A stretch of DNA of 64,000 bases, from positions 868,001 through 932,000 of the forward strand of contig NZ_PEND01000001.1 of assembly GCF_002844195.1 (NCBI RefSeq), in the 5' to 3' direction. Below the pieces are notes generated by a model, which saw only the letters and a list, made by a program, of their open reading frames with translations, did no database searches and had not been told where the DNA came from. This DNA comes from Halegenticoccus soli. GTDB lineage: Archaea > Halobacteriota > Halobacteria > Halobacteriales > Haloferacaceae. A program made the position numbers and the translations under genes. This document shows, piece after piece, positions 42,691 to 52,197 of this stretch (the stretch's first letter is position 1; each line of letters starts with the position of its first letter).

Positions 42691-43892
42691 CGCTCATCAG
42701 TTCAGTTTCGTTGCGACGGATCCTCGACTCGCGGGGGAACCCCACGGTCGAGGCGGACGTGCTCACGGAGTCGGGCGGTTTCGGCCGCGCGGCGGCGCCG
42801 AGCGGCGCCAGCACCGGCGAGTACGAGGCGATCGAACTTCCGCCGAGCGAGGCGATCGCGGCGGCCCGCAAGCACGCCATCCCGCGCCTCGTCGACGAGG
42901 CGTACGCCGGCGACCAGCGCGAGGTCGACAACGCGCTCCGCGCGGCGGACGGGACGGCCAACTTCTCCGAGATCGGCGCCAACAGCGCGGTCGCGATCTC
43001 GATGGCCGCCGCGAAGGCCGGCGCCGACGTGCTCGGTGCGCCGCTGTACCAGCACCTCGGCGGCGCGTTCCGCGGCGGCAACTTCCTGGTCCCGCTCGGC
43101 AACGTCATCGGCGGCGGCGAGCACGCGAAGGAGGCGACCCACATCCAGGAGTTCCTCGCGGCCCCCGTCGGCGCGCCGAGCGTCGCCGAGGCGGTGTTCG
43201 CCAACGCCGACGTGCACGCGAAAGTCGCCGACATCCTCGACGAGCGGGGCGTCCCCGCGGCGAAGGGCGACGAGGGCGCCTGGGCGCCGTCGATCGACGA
43301 CGCCGAGGCGTTCGAGATCGTGGACGAGGCGGTCGAGGCCGCGAGCGACGACCGCGGCTTCGAGATCCGGTTCGGCCTCGACATGGCCGGCGCCGAACTG
43401 TACGACGCCGACGCCGGCGTCTACCGCTACGGCGACGAGACGAAGTCGCCCGACGAGCAGATCGACTACGTCGCCGGCCTGGTCGACGAGTACGACCTCG
43501 CGTACGTCGAGGACCCCCTCGACGAGGACGACTACGACGGCTTCGCGGAGCTGACCGACAGGGTGGGCGAAAAGACGCTCGTCTGCGGCGACGACCTGTT
43601 CGTCACGAACGTCGAGCGCCTGGTGGAGGGCATCGAGACGGGCGCGGCGAACAGCATCCTGATCAAGCCGAACCAGATCGGCACGCTCTCGGACGCCTTC
43701 GACGCGGTCGAGCTCGCGACCCGGAACGGCTACGACGCGGTCATCTCCCACCGATCGGGGGAGACCGAAGACACGACGATCGCACACCTCGCCGTGGCGA
43801 CCGGCGCGCCCTTCATCAAGACGGGCACGGTCGGCGGCGAGCGAACCGCCAAACTCAACGAACTCATCCGCATCGCGGAGGACGCAGTATGA
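42687..43892 (+). CDS. eno: Enolase (phosphopyruvate hydratase)
   Basis: A 401-residue glycolytic/gluconeogenic enzyme that interconverts 2-phosphoglycerate and phosphoenolpyruvate with Mg2+. Key regions are [13 protein letters not shown], the metal-binding [19 protein letters not shown] and CGDDLFVTN, the catalytic lysine region [12 protein letters not shown] and [14 protein letters not shown]. It overlaps Rpo6 and uS2 by four bases each. The order Rpo10-Rpo6-eno-uS2 is the known haloarchaeal arrangement. Confidence 0.97.
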   Translation: MTLISSVSLRRILDSRGNPTVEADVLTESGGFGRAAAPSGASTGEYEAIELPPSEAIAAARKHAIPRLVDEAYAGDQREVDNALRAADGTANFSEIGANSAVAISMAAAKAGADVLGAPLYQHLGGAFRGGNFLVPLGNVIGGGEHAKEATHIQEFLAAPVGAPSVAEAVFANADVHAKVADILDERGVPAAKGDEGAWAPSIDDAEAFEIVDEAVEAASDDRGFEIRFGLDMAGAELYDADAGVYRYGDETKSPDEQIDYVAGLVDEYDLAYVEDPLDEDDYDGFAELTDRVGEKTLVCGDDLFVTNVERLVEGIETGAANSILIKPNQIGTLSDAFDAVELATRNGYDAVISHRSGETEDTTIAHLAVATGAPFIKTGTVGGERTAKLNELIRIAEDAV

Positions 43893-44701
43893 GCGAAAAC
43901 GACAACGAAGCACTCGAAACCGCGGAGGAGGAGCTCGACACGGAGCCGACCGGCGAGGCCGGCGCGGATCCGGATGTCGACCCCGACATCGACGCGGAAG
44001 ACGACCTGCCCGCGGAGGGGGCCGAGGAGGCCGACGCGGGCGACGAAGAGACACAGACCGAAGACCCGGCCGAGGGCGACGACCAGCCGATGCTCGACGA
44101 GGACGTCATGCCCGACGAGGAGGCCGACCTCCTCATCCCCGTCGAGGACTACCTCGGCGCTGGGGTCCACATCGGGACCCAGCAGAAGACGAAGGACATG
44201 GAGCGGTTCATCCACCGCGTCCGCGACGACGGGCTGTACGTCCTCGACGTGAGCCAGACGGACACGCGCATCCGCACCGCGGCGGACTTCCTGTCCAACT
44301 ACGATCCCGAGCAGGTCCTGGTCACGTCCTCGCGGCAGTACGGGCGCTTCCCGGCGAAGAAGTTCGCCGACGCCATCGGGGCGCGCGCCCGGACCGGCCG
44401 GTTCATCCCGGGGACGCTCACCAACCCGAAGTACAAGGGGTACATCGAGCCCGACGTGGTGGTCGTCACCGACCCCATCGGCGACTCGCAGGCCGTCAAG
44501 GAGGCCATCACGGTCGGCATCCCGGTCATCGCGATGTGCGACTCGAACAACCAGACCAGCAACGTCGACCTCGTCATCCCGACGAACAACAAGGGTCGGC
44601 GCGCGCTGTCGGTCGTCTACTGGCTGCTCGCCAACGAGACGCTCGACCGCCGCGGCGCGGACACGGTGTACGCCCTCGACGACTTCGAGGAAGGCATCTG
44701 A
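43889..44701 (+). CDS. rps2: 30S ribosomal protein uS2 with long acidic N-terminal extension
   Basis: A 270-residue uS2. The core starts near residue 82 ([19 protein letters not shown]) and includes [33 protein letters not shown] and [19 protein letters not shown]. Residues 1-80 are an extremely acidic Glu/Asp-rich extension (for example [16 protein letters not shown]). Extensions of this kind occur in haloarchaeal uS2, and this one roughly accounts for the extra length over the usual 190-200 residues. It ends the operon. Confidence 0.96.
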   Translation: MSENDNEALETAEEELDTEPTGEAGADPDVDPDIDAEDDLPAEGAEEADAGDEETQTEDPAEGDDQPMLDEDVMPDEEADLLIPVEDYLGAGVHIGTQQKTKDMERFIHRVRDDGLYVLDVSQTDTRIRTAADFLSNYDPEQVLVTSSRQYGRFPAKKFADAIGARARTGRFIPGTLTNPKYKGYIEPDVVVVTDPIGDSQAVKEAITVGIPVIAMCDSNNQTSNVDLVIPTNNKGRRALSVVYWLLANETLDRRGADTVYALDDFEEGI

Positions 44702-44842
44702 GAGGCCGATTCGACGGTTCGACGTTCGCGTTCCGTTTTCTCGCTCCCGCCCCGGCGAGCGGTCGCGCTCTCGCTCCCGCCGGCGGACCGCTCCCGCGGA
44801 TCGCCCAGTACGACTAACCGGCTCCGGAACGCCAATCGCACT

Positions 44843-45112
44843 ATGCCCCTGACAGAGGCCGACTGGAACCGGGCCGAACCGCGCGAGAGCTTCGTCACGC
44901 TCGTGTACGAGGTGTTCGAGAGCCGCGCGCCGGAGGCGTACTCGGCCGAGGAGCTGTTCGACGAGATGGACACGTCCCGCTTCGGCTCCGACGCCGAGGA
45001 CGTGGCGGGGCAGTTCGACCTCGCGCTCGAACTGCTGGTCTACGAGGGGAAGCTCGAAAAGCGCGTCCGCGTCGACGACGGGGACGAGACGACGTTCTAC
45101 CGGGCGCGCTGA
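44843..45112 (+). CDS. Small acidic conserved protein, unknown
   Basis: An 89-residue soluble protein (MPLTEADWNRAEPRESFVTL...). The middle (EAYSAEELFDEMDTSRFGSD) and LELLVYEGKLEKRVRV suggest a small winged-helix-like alpha/beta domain without cysteines. It lies between the uS2 operon and the mevalonate kinase gene, with GC-rich spacers on both sides and no clear operon partner. Function unknown. Confidence 0.65.
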   Translation: MPLTEADWNRAEPRESFVTLVYEVFESRAPEAYSAEELFDEMDTSRFGSDAEDVAGQFDLALELLVYEGKLEKRVRVDDGDETTFYRAR

Positions 45113-45170
45113 GGCGGTTCTTCGGGCGTCGAGGCGGCTCTTTCGCCGTCGAGCGGACCTTCCGCCGGGA

Positions 45171-45225
45171 CGGACCTCCCGGCGTTCGAGTCGGGGCTTC
45201 CGGCGGTCGACTGCCGGGAGGTCCG
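45171..45225. repeat. 13-bp perfect inverted repeat before mvk
   Basis: CGGACCTCCCGGC and GCCGGGAGGTCCG are separated by 29 nt in the 193-bp spacer before mevalonate kinase. It lies upstream of the CTTAAG promoter-like element, so it is likelier to be a 3' structure of the preceding transcript or a binding site than part of the mvk leader. Confidence 0.5.
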
Positions 45226-45305
45226 GTTCGACCGGTCCCGGCTCGACCGCGGCCGCTCGGGTCGTTTCGCATACCCTTAAGCGACCGCTCCCGTTCCTTT
45301 CGGAC

Positions 45306-46361
45306 ATGACCGTTTCGAGCGCCCCCGGCAAGGTCTACCTCTTCGGGGAGCACGCCGTCGTCTACGGGGAGCCGGCCGTCCCCTGCGCCATCGAGCGGCG
45401 GGCGACCGTCACCGTCGAACCGCGCGAGGACGACCACGTCCGCGTCGAGGCGGAGGATCTCTCCATCGACGGCTTCACCGTCGAGTACAGCGGCGACGCC
45501 GGCGGCCGCCCCGACGTCGACGTGCCGACGCCGCTCGTCGATGCCGCGATGGGCTACATCGACGCCGCGGTCGACCAGGCGCGCGACGCGCTGGGGATGC
45601 CGGACGCCGGGTTCGACATCACGGTGGAGAGCGACATCCCGCTCGGAGCCGGGCTCGGCTCCTCCGCCGCGGTCGTCGTCGCCGGCATCGACGCCGCCAC
45701 CCGGGCGCACGGCGACCCGCTCGACCCGCGGGAGATCGCGGACCGCGCCTTCCGGGCGGAGTACGAGGTGCAGGACGGGCAGGCCTCGCGGGCGGACACG
45801 TTCTGCTCGGCGATGGGCGGGGCGGTCCGCGTCGAGGGGGACGACTGCCGGACCATCGACGCGCCGAACCTCCCGTTCGTCGTCGGCTTCGACGGCGGCG
45901 CGGGGGAGACCGGCGAACTCGTCGCCGGCGTCCGCGCACTCCGGGAGCGGTACGGCTTCGCCGCGCGCACCGTCGAGACCGTCGGCGACGTCGTCCGCGA
46001 GGGCGAGCGCCTCCTGACCGACGCCGACCCGGACGAGGACGCGAGCGATGACCTGCTGTCGGAACTCGGCCGCCTCATGAACTTCAACCACGGCCTGCTG
46101 GAGGCGCTCGGCGTCTCCTCGCGCTCGCTCGACAACATGGTGTGGGCCGCGCGGATGGCGGACGCCTACGGCGCGAAGCTGACCGGCGCGGGCGGCGGCG
46201 GCTGCATCGTCGCGCTCGACCCGACGGCGGAGACGGAGACGGCCCTGCGCTTCACGCCTGGCTGCGAGGACGCCTTCCGCGCCGAGCTGGCCGACGAGGG
46301 CGTGCGGGCGGAGGACGACCGAGCGGCCCGTCGCCGCGAGGATGAGGGCGAGGAGCGCTGA
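45306..46361 (+). CDS. mvk: Mevalonate kinase
   Basis: A 351-residue GHMP kinase that phosphorylates mevalonate in isoprenoid (archaeal lipid) synthesis. The N-terminus SAPGKVYLFGEHAVVYGEP, the ATP-binding PLGAGLGSSAAVVVAG (about 112-127) and the C-terminal KLTGAGGGGCIVAL are the three GHMP motifs. A 25-residue acidic/basic tail (DDRAARRREDEGEER) is extra. A CTTAAG element about 25 nt before the ATG suggests a leaderless transcript. The isopentenyl phosphate kinase gene follows after two bases. Confidence 0.95.
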   Translation: MTVSSAPGKVYLFGEHAVVYGEPAVPCAIERRATVTVEPREDDHVRVEAEDLSIDGFTVEYSGDAGGRPDVDVPTPLVDAAMGYIDAAVDQARDALGMPDAGFDITVESDIPLGAGLGSSAAVVVAGIDAATRAHGDPLDPREIADRAFRAEYEVQDGQASRADTFCSAMGGAVRVEGDDCRTIDAPNLPFVVGFDGGAGETGELVAGVRALRERYGFAARTVETVGDVVREGERLLTDADPDEDASDDLLSELGRLMNFNHGLLEALGVSSRSLDNMVWAARMADAYGAKLTGAGGGGCIVALDPTAETETALRFTPGCEDAFRAELADEGVRAEDDRAARRREDEGEER

Positions 46362-46363
46362 GG

Positions 46364-47101
46364 ATGGTCGTCGTCCTCAAGCTCGGCGGCAGCCTGATCA
46401 CCGAGAAGGACCGCCGCGAGACGGTCGACGAGGGGGCGCTGGGGGCGGCGGTCGACGCGATAGCCGGGTCGGGCGTCGACGACCTCGTGGTCGTCCACGG
46501 CGGCGGGAGCTTCGGCCACTACCACGCCGAGAAGTACGGCGTGAGCACCGACGCGGGGACGCGTGACGCCGCGGCCGCGACGGCCGTCCACGCCGCGATG
46601 AAGCGGCTCAACGACGCCGTCGTCTCCCGGCTCCATGACGCCGGCGTCCCCGCGCTTCCCGTCCACCCGTTCTCGCTCTGCGCCCGCGACGGGGCGGGCG
46701 ACCTGACGCTCCCCCTCGACGGCGTGGAGGCGATGCTCGCGGAGGGGTTCGTCCCCGTGCTCCACGGCGACGGCGTCGTCCACGCCGGGAAGGGCGTGAC
46801 CGTCCTGAGCGGCGACGAGCTGGTCGTGCGGCTGGCGGCGGGGCTGGACGCCGACCGCGTCGGCCTCTGTTCGACCGTGCCGGGCGTCTACGACGCCGAC
46901 GGGGAGGTGATCCCCGAGATCCGCGCGTTCGCGGACGCGGCGGACGCCCTCGGCGGGAGCGACGCGACCGACGTGACCGGCGGCATGGCCGGGAAGGTGC
47001 GGTCGCTCCTCGAACTGGGCGCGCCGGCGCACGTGTTCGGACCCGAGGGGCTGGAGGCGTTCCTGGCGGGCGAGTCGCCGGGGACGCGGATCCGCGGCTG
47101 A
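46364..47101 (+). CDS. Isopentenyl phosphate kinase
   Basis: A 245-residue amino-acid-kinase-fold enzyme that phosphorylates isopentenyl phosphate to the diphosphate, the last step of the alternative archaeal mevalonate route. Diagnostic are VLKLGGSLITEK at the N-terminus and VVHGGGSFGHYHAEKYG with the catalytic His (H52 or H54), and DVTGGMAGKVRSLLE near the C-terminus. It is directly downstream of mvk, forming a two-gene isoprenoid operon. Confidence 0.95.
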   Translation: MVVVLKLGGSLITEKDRRETVDEGALGAAVDAIAGSGVDDLVVVHGGGSFGHYHAEKYGVSTDAGTRDAAAATAVHAAMKRLNDAVVSRLHDAGVPALPVHPFSLCARDGAGDLTLPLDGVEAMLAEGFVPVLHGDGVVHAGKGVTVLSGDELVVRLAAGLDADRVGLCSTVPGVYDADGEVIPEIRAFADAADALGGSDATDVTGGMAGKVRSLLELGAPAHVFGPEGLEAFLAGESPGTRIRG

Positions 47102-47106
47102 GGCGG

Positions 47107-47472
47107 CTACCCGATCCGTTCTACGTCCGTCCGCGTTCGCTCGTCCTCGACGTTTCCGGTGTTCCGCGTCCCGACGGGTTCGAAGAGCAGTATCTCCGCC
47201 TCCTTCTCAGCCACCGGCCGGTGTTCGACGCCGCGCGGCACGACGACGAATTCGCCCGCCGTCAGCACCACGTCCGGTTCGTCGCGGAGCTCGATCCGCA
47301 GTTCGCCCGACCGGACCAGAAACAGCTCGTCGGCGTCGTCGTGGCGGTGCCAGACGAACTCGCCTTCGACCTTGGCGAGTTTGACCGCCTGACCGTTGAG
47401 TTCGCCCGCGAGACGCGGCGACCAGCGCTCGTCGAACGACGCGAACGCCTCGTCGAGATTCACCTTCTCCAT
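47107..47472 (-). CDS. Cupin-domain protein
   Basis: A 121-residue single cupin. The metal-binding motif 1 appears as VWHRHDDADELFLVRSGEL (two His, Glu) and motif 2 as FVVVPRGVEHRPVAEK. No substrate can be assigned. It is convergent with the isopentenyl phosphate kinase gene, which ends five bases away, and separated by 73 bp from the transporter gene read in the same direction. Confidence 0.88.
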   Translation of the reverse strand: MEKVNLDEAFASFDERWSPRLAGELNGQAVKLAKVEGEFVWHRHDDADELFLVRSGELRIELRDEPDVVLTAGEFVVVPRGVEHRPVAEKEAEILLFEPVGTRNTGNVEDERTRTDVERIG

Positions 47473-47545
47473 GAATCCACGGCGGTCGGCGGCGGTCTTC
47501 CGCCTTTCGACGGTCCGGTTCGTGATCTCGGCTCGATCCGGTCCG

Positions 47546-48463
47546 TCACCCCCGCTCGTCGACCCCGCTGCGCGCCCGCACGACGCTCCGAACGGCGTCC
47601 GCCTTGACGAGCAGGAACGCGGCGAGGATGGCGAGGAATCCGAAGACCGCCCCGGGCGTGAGCGTCTCGCCGAGGACGAGCCAGCCGAACAGCGCCGCGA
47701 AGGGCGGGATGGCGTACTCGATCAGCCCCGCCTGGATCGGGCCGACCCGGTCGAGCAGCCGGAAGTACGCGAAAAAGCCCACCGCGCCGGGCACGAGCGC
47801 GAGGTACGCGAGCCAGGCCAGCGCCGCCGGCGTCGCCTCGACGGCGGCGATCGACTCGCCCGAGAGGGCGAGCGCGGCGAGGTGCAACAGCGCCGCGCCG
47901 ACGAGAAGCGTCCACGCCTGGAGCGAGATCGGCGGGAGGGCGGCCCCGTCCTCGCGGGTGAGCACCGCGCCGAGCACCCACGCGACCGCCGAGGCGAGCA
48001 CGAGGCCGACGCCGACGTTCGCCGACAGGTCGGCGGGATCCGGGTTCGCGATGAGCGCCACGCCGACGAAGCCCGCGACGATGCCCGCCGCGGCCGTCGG
48101 CGAGAGCCGCTCGTCCGGTCGGAGGACGCGCGCGACCGCGGGGGTCAACACCGGGACGAGGCCGAGCAGCGTCGCCGCGACGGCGCTCGCGACGTACTGC
48201 TGGCCGGCGAAGAGCAGCGCGTGGTGCGCGCCGATGTTGAACGCGCCGCCCGCGATGACGGGCGCCCAGTCGCCGCGGCCCCGCGGACGCCACCGCCTCC
48301 CGGTCGCGGCGACGACGGCGAAGAGGGCCGCGGCGGCGACGTCGAACCGGAAGGCAGCCAGGACGACCGGGGGGAACGACGCGAGCGCCGCCTTCGTGGC
48401 GACGAACGCGGTTCCCCAGACGGCGGCGAGTCCGACGAACAGCAGTCCGTTCCGACGGTTCAC
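47546..48463 (-). CDS. EamA/DMT superfamily transporter
   Basis: A 305-residue membrane protein with ten predicted transmembrane segments arranged as two EamA repeats (first LLFVGLAAVWGTAFVATKAAL, second from about residue 150, VGVGLVLASAVAWVLGAVLT). Conserved YFRLLDRVGPIQAGLIEYAIP occurs in repeat 2. These transporters move metabolites or amino acids; the substrate is unknown. It precedes the cupin gene on the same strand. Confidence 0.9.
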   Translation of the reverse strand: MNRRNGLLFVGLAAVWGTAFVATKAALASFPPVVLAAFRFDVAAAALFAVVAATGRRWRPRGRGDWAPVIAGGAFNIGAHHALLFAGQQYVASAVAATLLGLVPVLTPAVARVLRPDERLSPTAAAGIVAGFVGVALIANPDPADLSANVGVGLVLASAVAWVLGAVLTREDGAALPPISLQAWTLLVGAALLHLAALALSGESIAAVEATPAALAWLAYLALVPGAVGFFAYFRLLDRVGPIQAGLIEYAIPPFAALFGWLVLGETLTPGAVFGFLAILAAFLLVKADAVRSVVRARSGVDERG

Positions 48464-48484
48464 CCCGGAGGGTACAGACTCCCG

Positions 48485-49258
48485 CTACTCAGGTATTTCG
48501 AAGCGCAGCCCGTCGCGGGCGAACCGGACGTCGCCGTCGAAACCGGCGCGCTCGATCGCGTCCAGCATCTCCCGGTGCTTGCCCTCCGTGTGGGGGTAGA
48601 GGTGCGTGAGGTACACCTGATCGATGTCGCGGCCGGCGAGGGCCTCGCCCAGCTGGGTCGGCGTCGGGTGGTTGGACACGTCCACCTCGTCGGGGAACGA
48701 GCAGTCGTGGGCGAGTACGCGAGATCCGTCGGCGAAGTTCGCGAGCCCCTCGAACGCCTCGGTGTCGCCGCTGAACGCGAACCGATCGCCGAACCGGTAC
48801 GCGAGACACCGCATCGAGTGGCGCGTCTCCCGCGCGGCCACGTCGAAGCCGGCGACGTCTATCGCCTCGTCTCGCCCCGTCTCGCCGATCTCCCGGATCC
48901 GGAGGTCGATCCGGTCCCGGAGGTAGTCGTGGACGTCGAGGAGGCCGTCGAGGAGCGCCTTCGTCCCCGCGGGGCCGACGACTTCGAGGTGCTCCTCGCC
49001 GGCGAGCCAGCGCGCCTTGAGCAGCGGGAGGAGGTCCGAGACGTGATCGAGGTGGTGGTGGGTGAGGAGCACCGTCGAGACGCCCTCGTAGCCGACGTCG
49101 GTGCGGGCGAGTCGGTGGAGTGCGCCGCTCCCGCAGTCGACGAGCAGCGGTCCCACGCCTTCGCCGCCGTCGACCGTCCCGCTCTCCAGGAGGATGCCGG
49201 TCTGCACGCGGTCGGGGGTCGGCATCGCGCTGCCGGTGCCGAGAAAGGTGACGTGCAT
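48485..49258 (-). CDS. RNase Z-like metallo-beta-lactamase-fold hydrolase
   Basis: A 257-residue MBL-fold protein. The zinc-binding HxHxDH motif appears as THHHLDHVSDLLPLL, with further ligands in ETRHSMRCLAYRF, AFSGDT and LTHLYPHTEG. It resembles tRNA 3'-processing RNase Z and arylsulfatase-type relatives; it lacks a long exosite, so the substrate is uncertain. The ATG at MHVTFLGTGSAMPTPDRVQT is the conserved family start; the longer frame upstream is rejected. It is divergent from the Lhr helicase gene. Confidence 0.87.
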   Translation of the reverse strand: MHVTFLGTGSAMPTPDRVQTGILLESGTVDGGEGVGPLLVDCGSGALHRLARTDVGYEGVSTVLLTHHHLDHVSDLLPLLKARWLAGEEHLEVVGPAGTKALLDGLLDVHDYLRDRIDLRIREIGETGRDEAIDVAGFDVAARETRHSMRCLAYRFGDRFAFSGDTEAFEGLANFADGSRVLAHDCSFPDEVDVSNHPTPTQLGEALAGRDIDQVYLTHLYPHTEGKHREMLDAIERAGFDGDVRFARDGLRFEIPE

Positions 49259-49382
49259 GGTGGCGACTGTGGCCCGCAGGCGCAAGGGCGTTCGGGTCGA
49301 CACGACCGCGCGTCAGACGTTCGTCCGGCGCGGACGGTCCGCGAACATAACCCACTTACGCGCTCGGACCGACACCACACTA

Positions 49383-52136
49383 ATGAGGAGACGGGAACTG
49401 CTGGCCGCCGCAGGCGTCGATTTCGACCCCGAGTCGGCGACCATCGAGGACGAGGGGGTGCTCGACCTCCTCGAACCGTCCGTGGCGGAGTGGTGGGTGG
49501 AGCAGTTCGACGAGTACGTTCCCGGCAACGGCGGCTTCTTCACCCCGCCGCAGCGGGAGGCGATCCCGCTCATCCACGAGCGGACGAACGCGCTCATCTG
49601 CGCGCCGACGGGGTCGGGGAAGACGCTCGCCAGCTTCTGTGCGATCATCAACGAGCTGTTCCGCCGGGACCGCGAGCGGCCCGAGGGGCTCGAAAACTCC
49701 GTCTACTGCCTCTACGTCTCCCCCCTGAAGTCGCTCGCCAACGACATCCACCGCAACCTGGAGGTGCCGCTCGACGGGATCGCGGAGAAGCTCGGCGAGC
49801 GCGGCGAGGAGGTCGAACTCAGACACGCCATCCGCCACGGCGACACGGACAGCGCGGCGCGCCAGCGGATGCTCGGCGAGACGCCACACATCCTCAACAC
49901 GACGCCGGAGACGCTCGCCATCCTGCTCAACTCGCCGAAATTCCGCGAGAAGCTCCGCACCGTCGAGTACGTCGTCGTCGACGAGATCCACAGCCTCGCG
50001 GAGAACAAGCGGGGGACGCACCTCGCGGTCAGCCTCGAACGCCTGGAGAACCTGACCGAGGAGCCGCCGACCCGAATCGGCTGTTCGGCGACCGTCGAAC
50101 CGCTCTCGACGATGGCGGAGTTCCTCGTCGGGCGTGACGCCCGCGGCGACCCCCGGCCGTACGAGATCGTCGACACCCGGTTCGTCCGCGACTTCGACGT
50201 CCGGCTGGAGTGCCCCACGGACGACCTCATCCACACGCCCGTGGAGGTCGTTCAGGGTCGCTTCTACGACCGGCTGCACGAGCTGATCCGGTCGCACACC
50301 AACACGCTCGTGTTCACCAACACCCGGTCGGGGGCCGAGCGCGTCCTGCACAACCTCCGCGAGCGGTTCCCCGACGCCTACGACGAGTCGAACTCCGGGT
50401 GCCACCACGGGAGCCTCTCGAAGGAGCGCCGCCAGGGGATCGAACGGCGGCTGAAGGCGGGCGACCTCGACGTGGTGACGTCCTCGACCAGCCTCGAACT
50501 CGGCATCGACATGCCGCACCTCGACCTGGTCGTGCAGGTCGGCTCGCCGAAGTCCGTCGCTGCGCTGCTCCAGCGGATCGGCCGGGCCGGCCACCGCCTC
50601 GGCGAGACCGTCGAGGGGCGGGTACTCGCGCTCGACCGCGACGAGCTCGTCGAGTGCGCGGTGATGCTGAAGAAGGCGGAGGAGGGGTTCGTCGACCGGG
50701 TGTTCGTGCCGGAGAACGCCTACGACGTGGCCGCCCAGCACGTCTACGGCATGGCCATCAACGGGGTTCGGCCGGAGTCGGAGATACGCGCGACGCTCCG
50801 GCGGGCCTACCCGTACCGCGACTTCTCCGACGAGCGGTTCGAGCGGCTGTTCCGCTACCTCACCGCGGACTACGAGGGGTTGGAGGAGAAGAACGTCTAC
50901 GCGAAGGTGTGGCGGGACGAGAACGACCCGCCGGACGGCGAGTACCACTACGAGGAGTACGACGTGGGCGAACCGCTCGTCGGCAAGCGCGGCCGGATGG
51001 CGCGGGTCATCTACATGACGAACGTCGGCACCATCCCGGATTCGTTCACCTGCGACGTGTACACCCGCGGGGGGGACGAGTGGGTCGGAAATCTCGACGA
51101 GAGCTACCTCGACACGCTGGAGACGGGCGACGTGTTCGTCCTCGGCGGCGACCGCTTCGAGTTCCGCTACCGCCGGGGGACGAAGGTGTACGTCGACCGG
51201 ACGAGCGCGCGGCCGACGGTGCCGTCGTGGTTCTCCGAGCGCCTGCCCCTCTCGTACGACCTGGGCCGGGAGATCCTGGCGTTCCAGCGCGACCTCCTCG
51301 ATCGCCTCGAACGGGGCGGGCGACCCGCCGTCCGCGACTGGCTCCGGGGCTTCCCGATGGACGAGAACAGCGTCCGGGCGATCGCCCGGACGTTCGACGA
51401 GCAGGTCCGCTATGCCGGGGCCGAGAGCGTGAGCACCGCGGGCCGCATCGCCGTCGAGGAGGAACTGGACCGCGAGGCGTACCGCAGACACTACTACGTC
51501 CACTCGAACTACGGTCGGAAGTTCAACGACGGGCTCTCGCGGCTCGTCGCCTACCGGATCGCCCGCCGGGTGAACGCGAACGTGCAGGTCGCGGTGGCGG
51601 ACAACGGCTTCACCGTCTCGATGCCGCTGAACCGCAAGGCGGACGTGGCGGGCATCCTCCGGAGCGTCGACCCCGAGGACGCGGCGGCGGACCTCCGCGC
51701 GGCGCTCGACGGGACCGACCTGCTGAAGCGGTACTTCCGGATCAACGCCACGCGCTCTCTCATGATCCTGAAGCGCTACAAGGGATACGAGAAGACGGCG
51801 GCGGAACAGCAGGTTTCGAGCGAGATGCTCCTGTCGTTCGCCCAGCGGCTCGACTCGTTCGCGGTCACGGAGGAGACCTACCGGGAAATCTTGGAGGACA
51901 AGCTGAACCTCGCCGGCATCCGGGAGGTCCTCTCGGGGATCCGGGACGGGGAGATCGCCGTGACGCACCGCGAGGTGGCGTCACCGTCGCCGCGCGCCTT
52001 CGGGCTGGCGACGCTCGCGGCGAGCGACGTGGTGCTCGCGGAGGACGAAAGCGCCGTCCTCAAGGAGTTCCACGAGCGCGTGGTCGCCCGGATCGGCGAG
52101 GAGAAGTCCCGTCCGGTGGTCGACACGACGGACTAG
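49383..52136 (+). CDS. lhr: Lhr-family ATP-dependent helicase
   Basis: A 917-residue superfamily 2 helicase implicated in archaeal DNA repair. Motifs in order: Walker A CAPTGSGKT at about residues 76-84, VVDEIHSL, GCSATVEP, LVFTNTRSGAERVL, SSTSLELGIDMPHLDLVVQ and QRIGRAGHR. The C-terminal Lhr winged-helix and beta-barrel core (VGTIPDSFTCDVYTRGGDEW and SNYGRKFNDGLSRLV) is present. The chosen ATG follows an A/T-rich leader and fits the family; the long upstream extension in frame is antisense to the hydrolase. Confidence 0.94.
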   Translation: MRRRELLAAAGVDFDPESATIEDEGVLDLLEPSVAEWWVEQFDEYVPGNGGFFTPPQREAIPLIHERTNALICAPTGSGKTLASFCAIINELFRRDRERPEGLENSVYCLYVSPLKSLANDIHRNLEVPLDGIAEKLGERGEEVELRHAIRHGDTDSAARQRMLGETPHILNTTPETLAILLNSPKFREKLRTVEYVVVDEIHSLAENKRGTHLAVSLERLENLTEEPPTRIGCSATVEPLSTMAEFLVGRDARGDPRPYEIVDTRFVRDFDVRLECPTDDLIHTPVEVVQGRFYDRLHELIRSHTNTLVFTNTRSGAERVLHNLRERFPDAYDESNSGCHHGSLSKERRQGIERRLKAGDLDVVTSSTSLELGIDMPHLDLVVQVGSPKSVAALLQRIGRAGHRLGETVEGRVLALDRDELVECAVMLKKAEEGFVDRVFVPENAYDVAAQHVYGMAINGVRPESEIRATLRRAYPYRDFSDERFERLFRYLTADYEGLEEKNVYAKVWRDENDPPDGEYHYEEYDVGEPLVGKRGRMARVIYMTNVGTIPDSFTCDVYTRGGDEWVGNLDESYLDTLETGDVFVLGGDRFEFRYRRGTKVYVDRTSARPTVPSWFSERLPLSYDLGREILAFQRDLLDRLERGGRPAVRDWLRGFPMDENSVRAIARTFDEQVRYAGAESVSTAGRIAVEEELDREAYRRHYYVHSNYGRKFNDGLSRLVAYRIARRVNANVQVAVADNGFTVSMPLNRKADVAGILRSVDPEDAAADLRAALDGTDLLKRYFRINATRSLMILKRYKGYEKTAAEQQVSSEMLLSFAQRLDSFAVTEETYREILEDKLNLAGIREVLSGIRDGEIAVTHREVASPSPRAFGLATLAASDVVLAEDESAVLKEFHERVVARIGEEKSRPVVDTTD

Positions 52137-52197
52137 CGGCGAACCCGACGGAGCCGGCGCGGCGGACGGCGGACCGAACCGGTGTCGAACCCGCGGA

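Noticed and set aside
38541-44701. Search for a tRNA intron in tRNA-Ser or tRNA-Leu
   Set aside because: Both tRNAs fold completely at 85 nt with intact anticodon stems.
49101-49382. N-terminal extension of the Lhr helicase
   Set aside because: The extra 94 codons overlap the divergent hydrolase gene and are Arg/Ser/Thr-rich; the ATG at 49383 fits family length.
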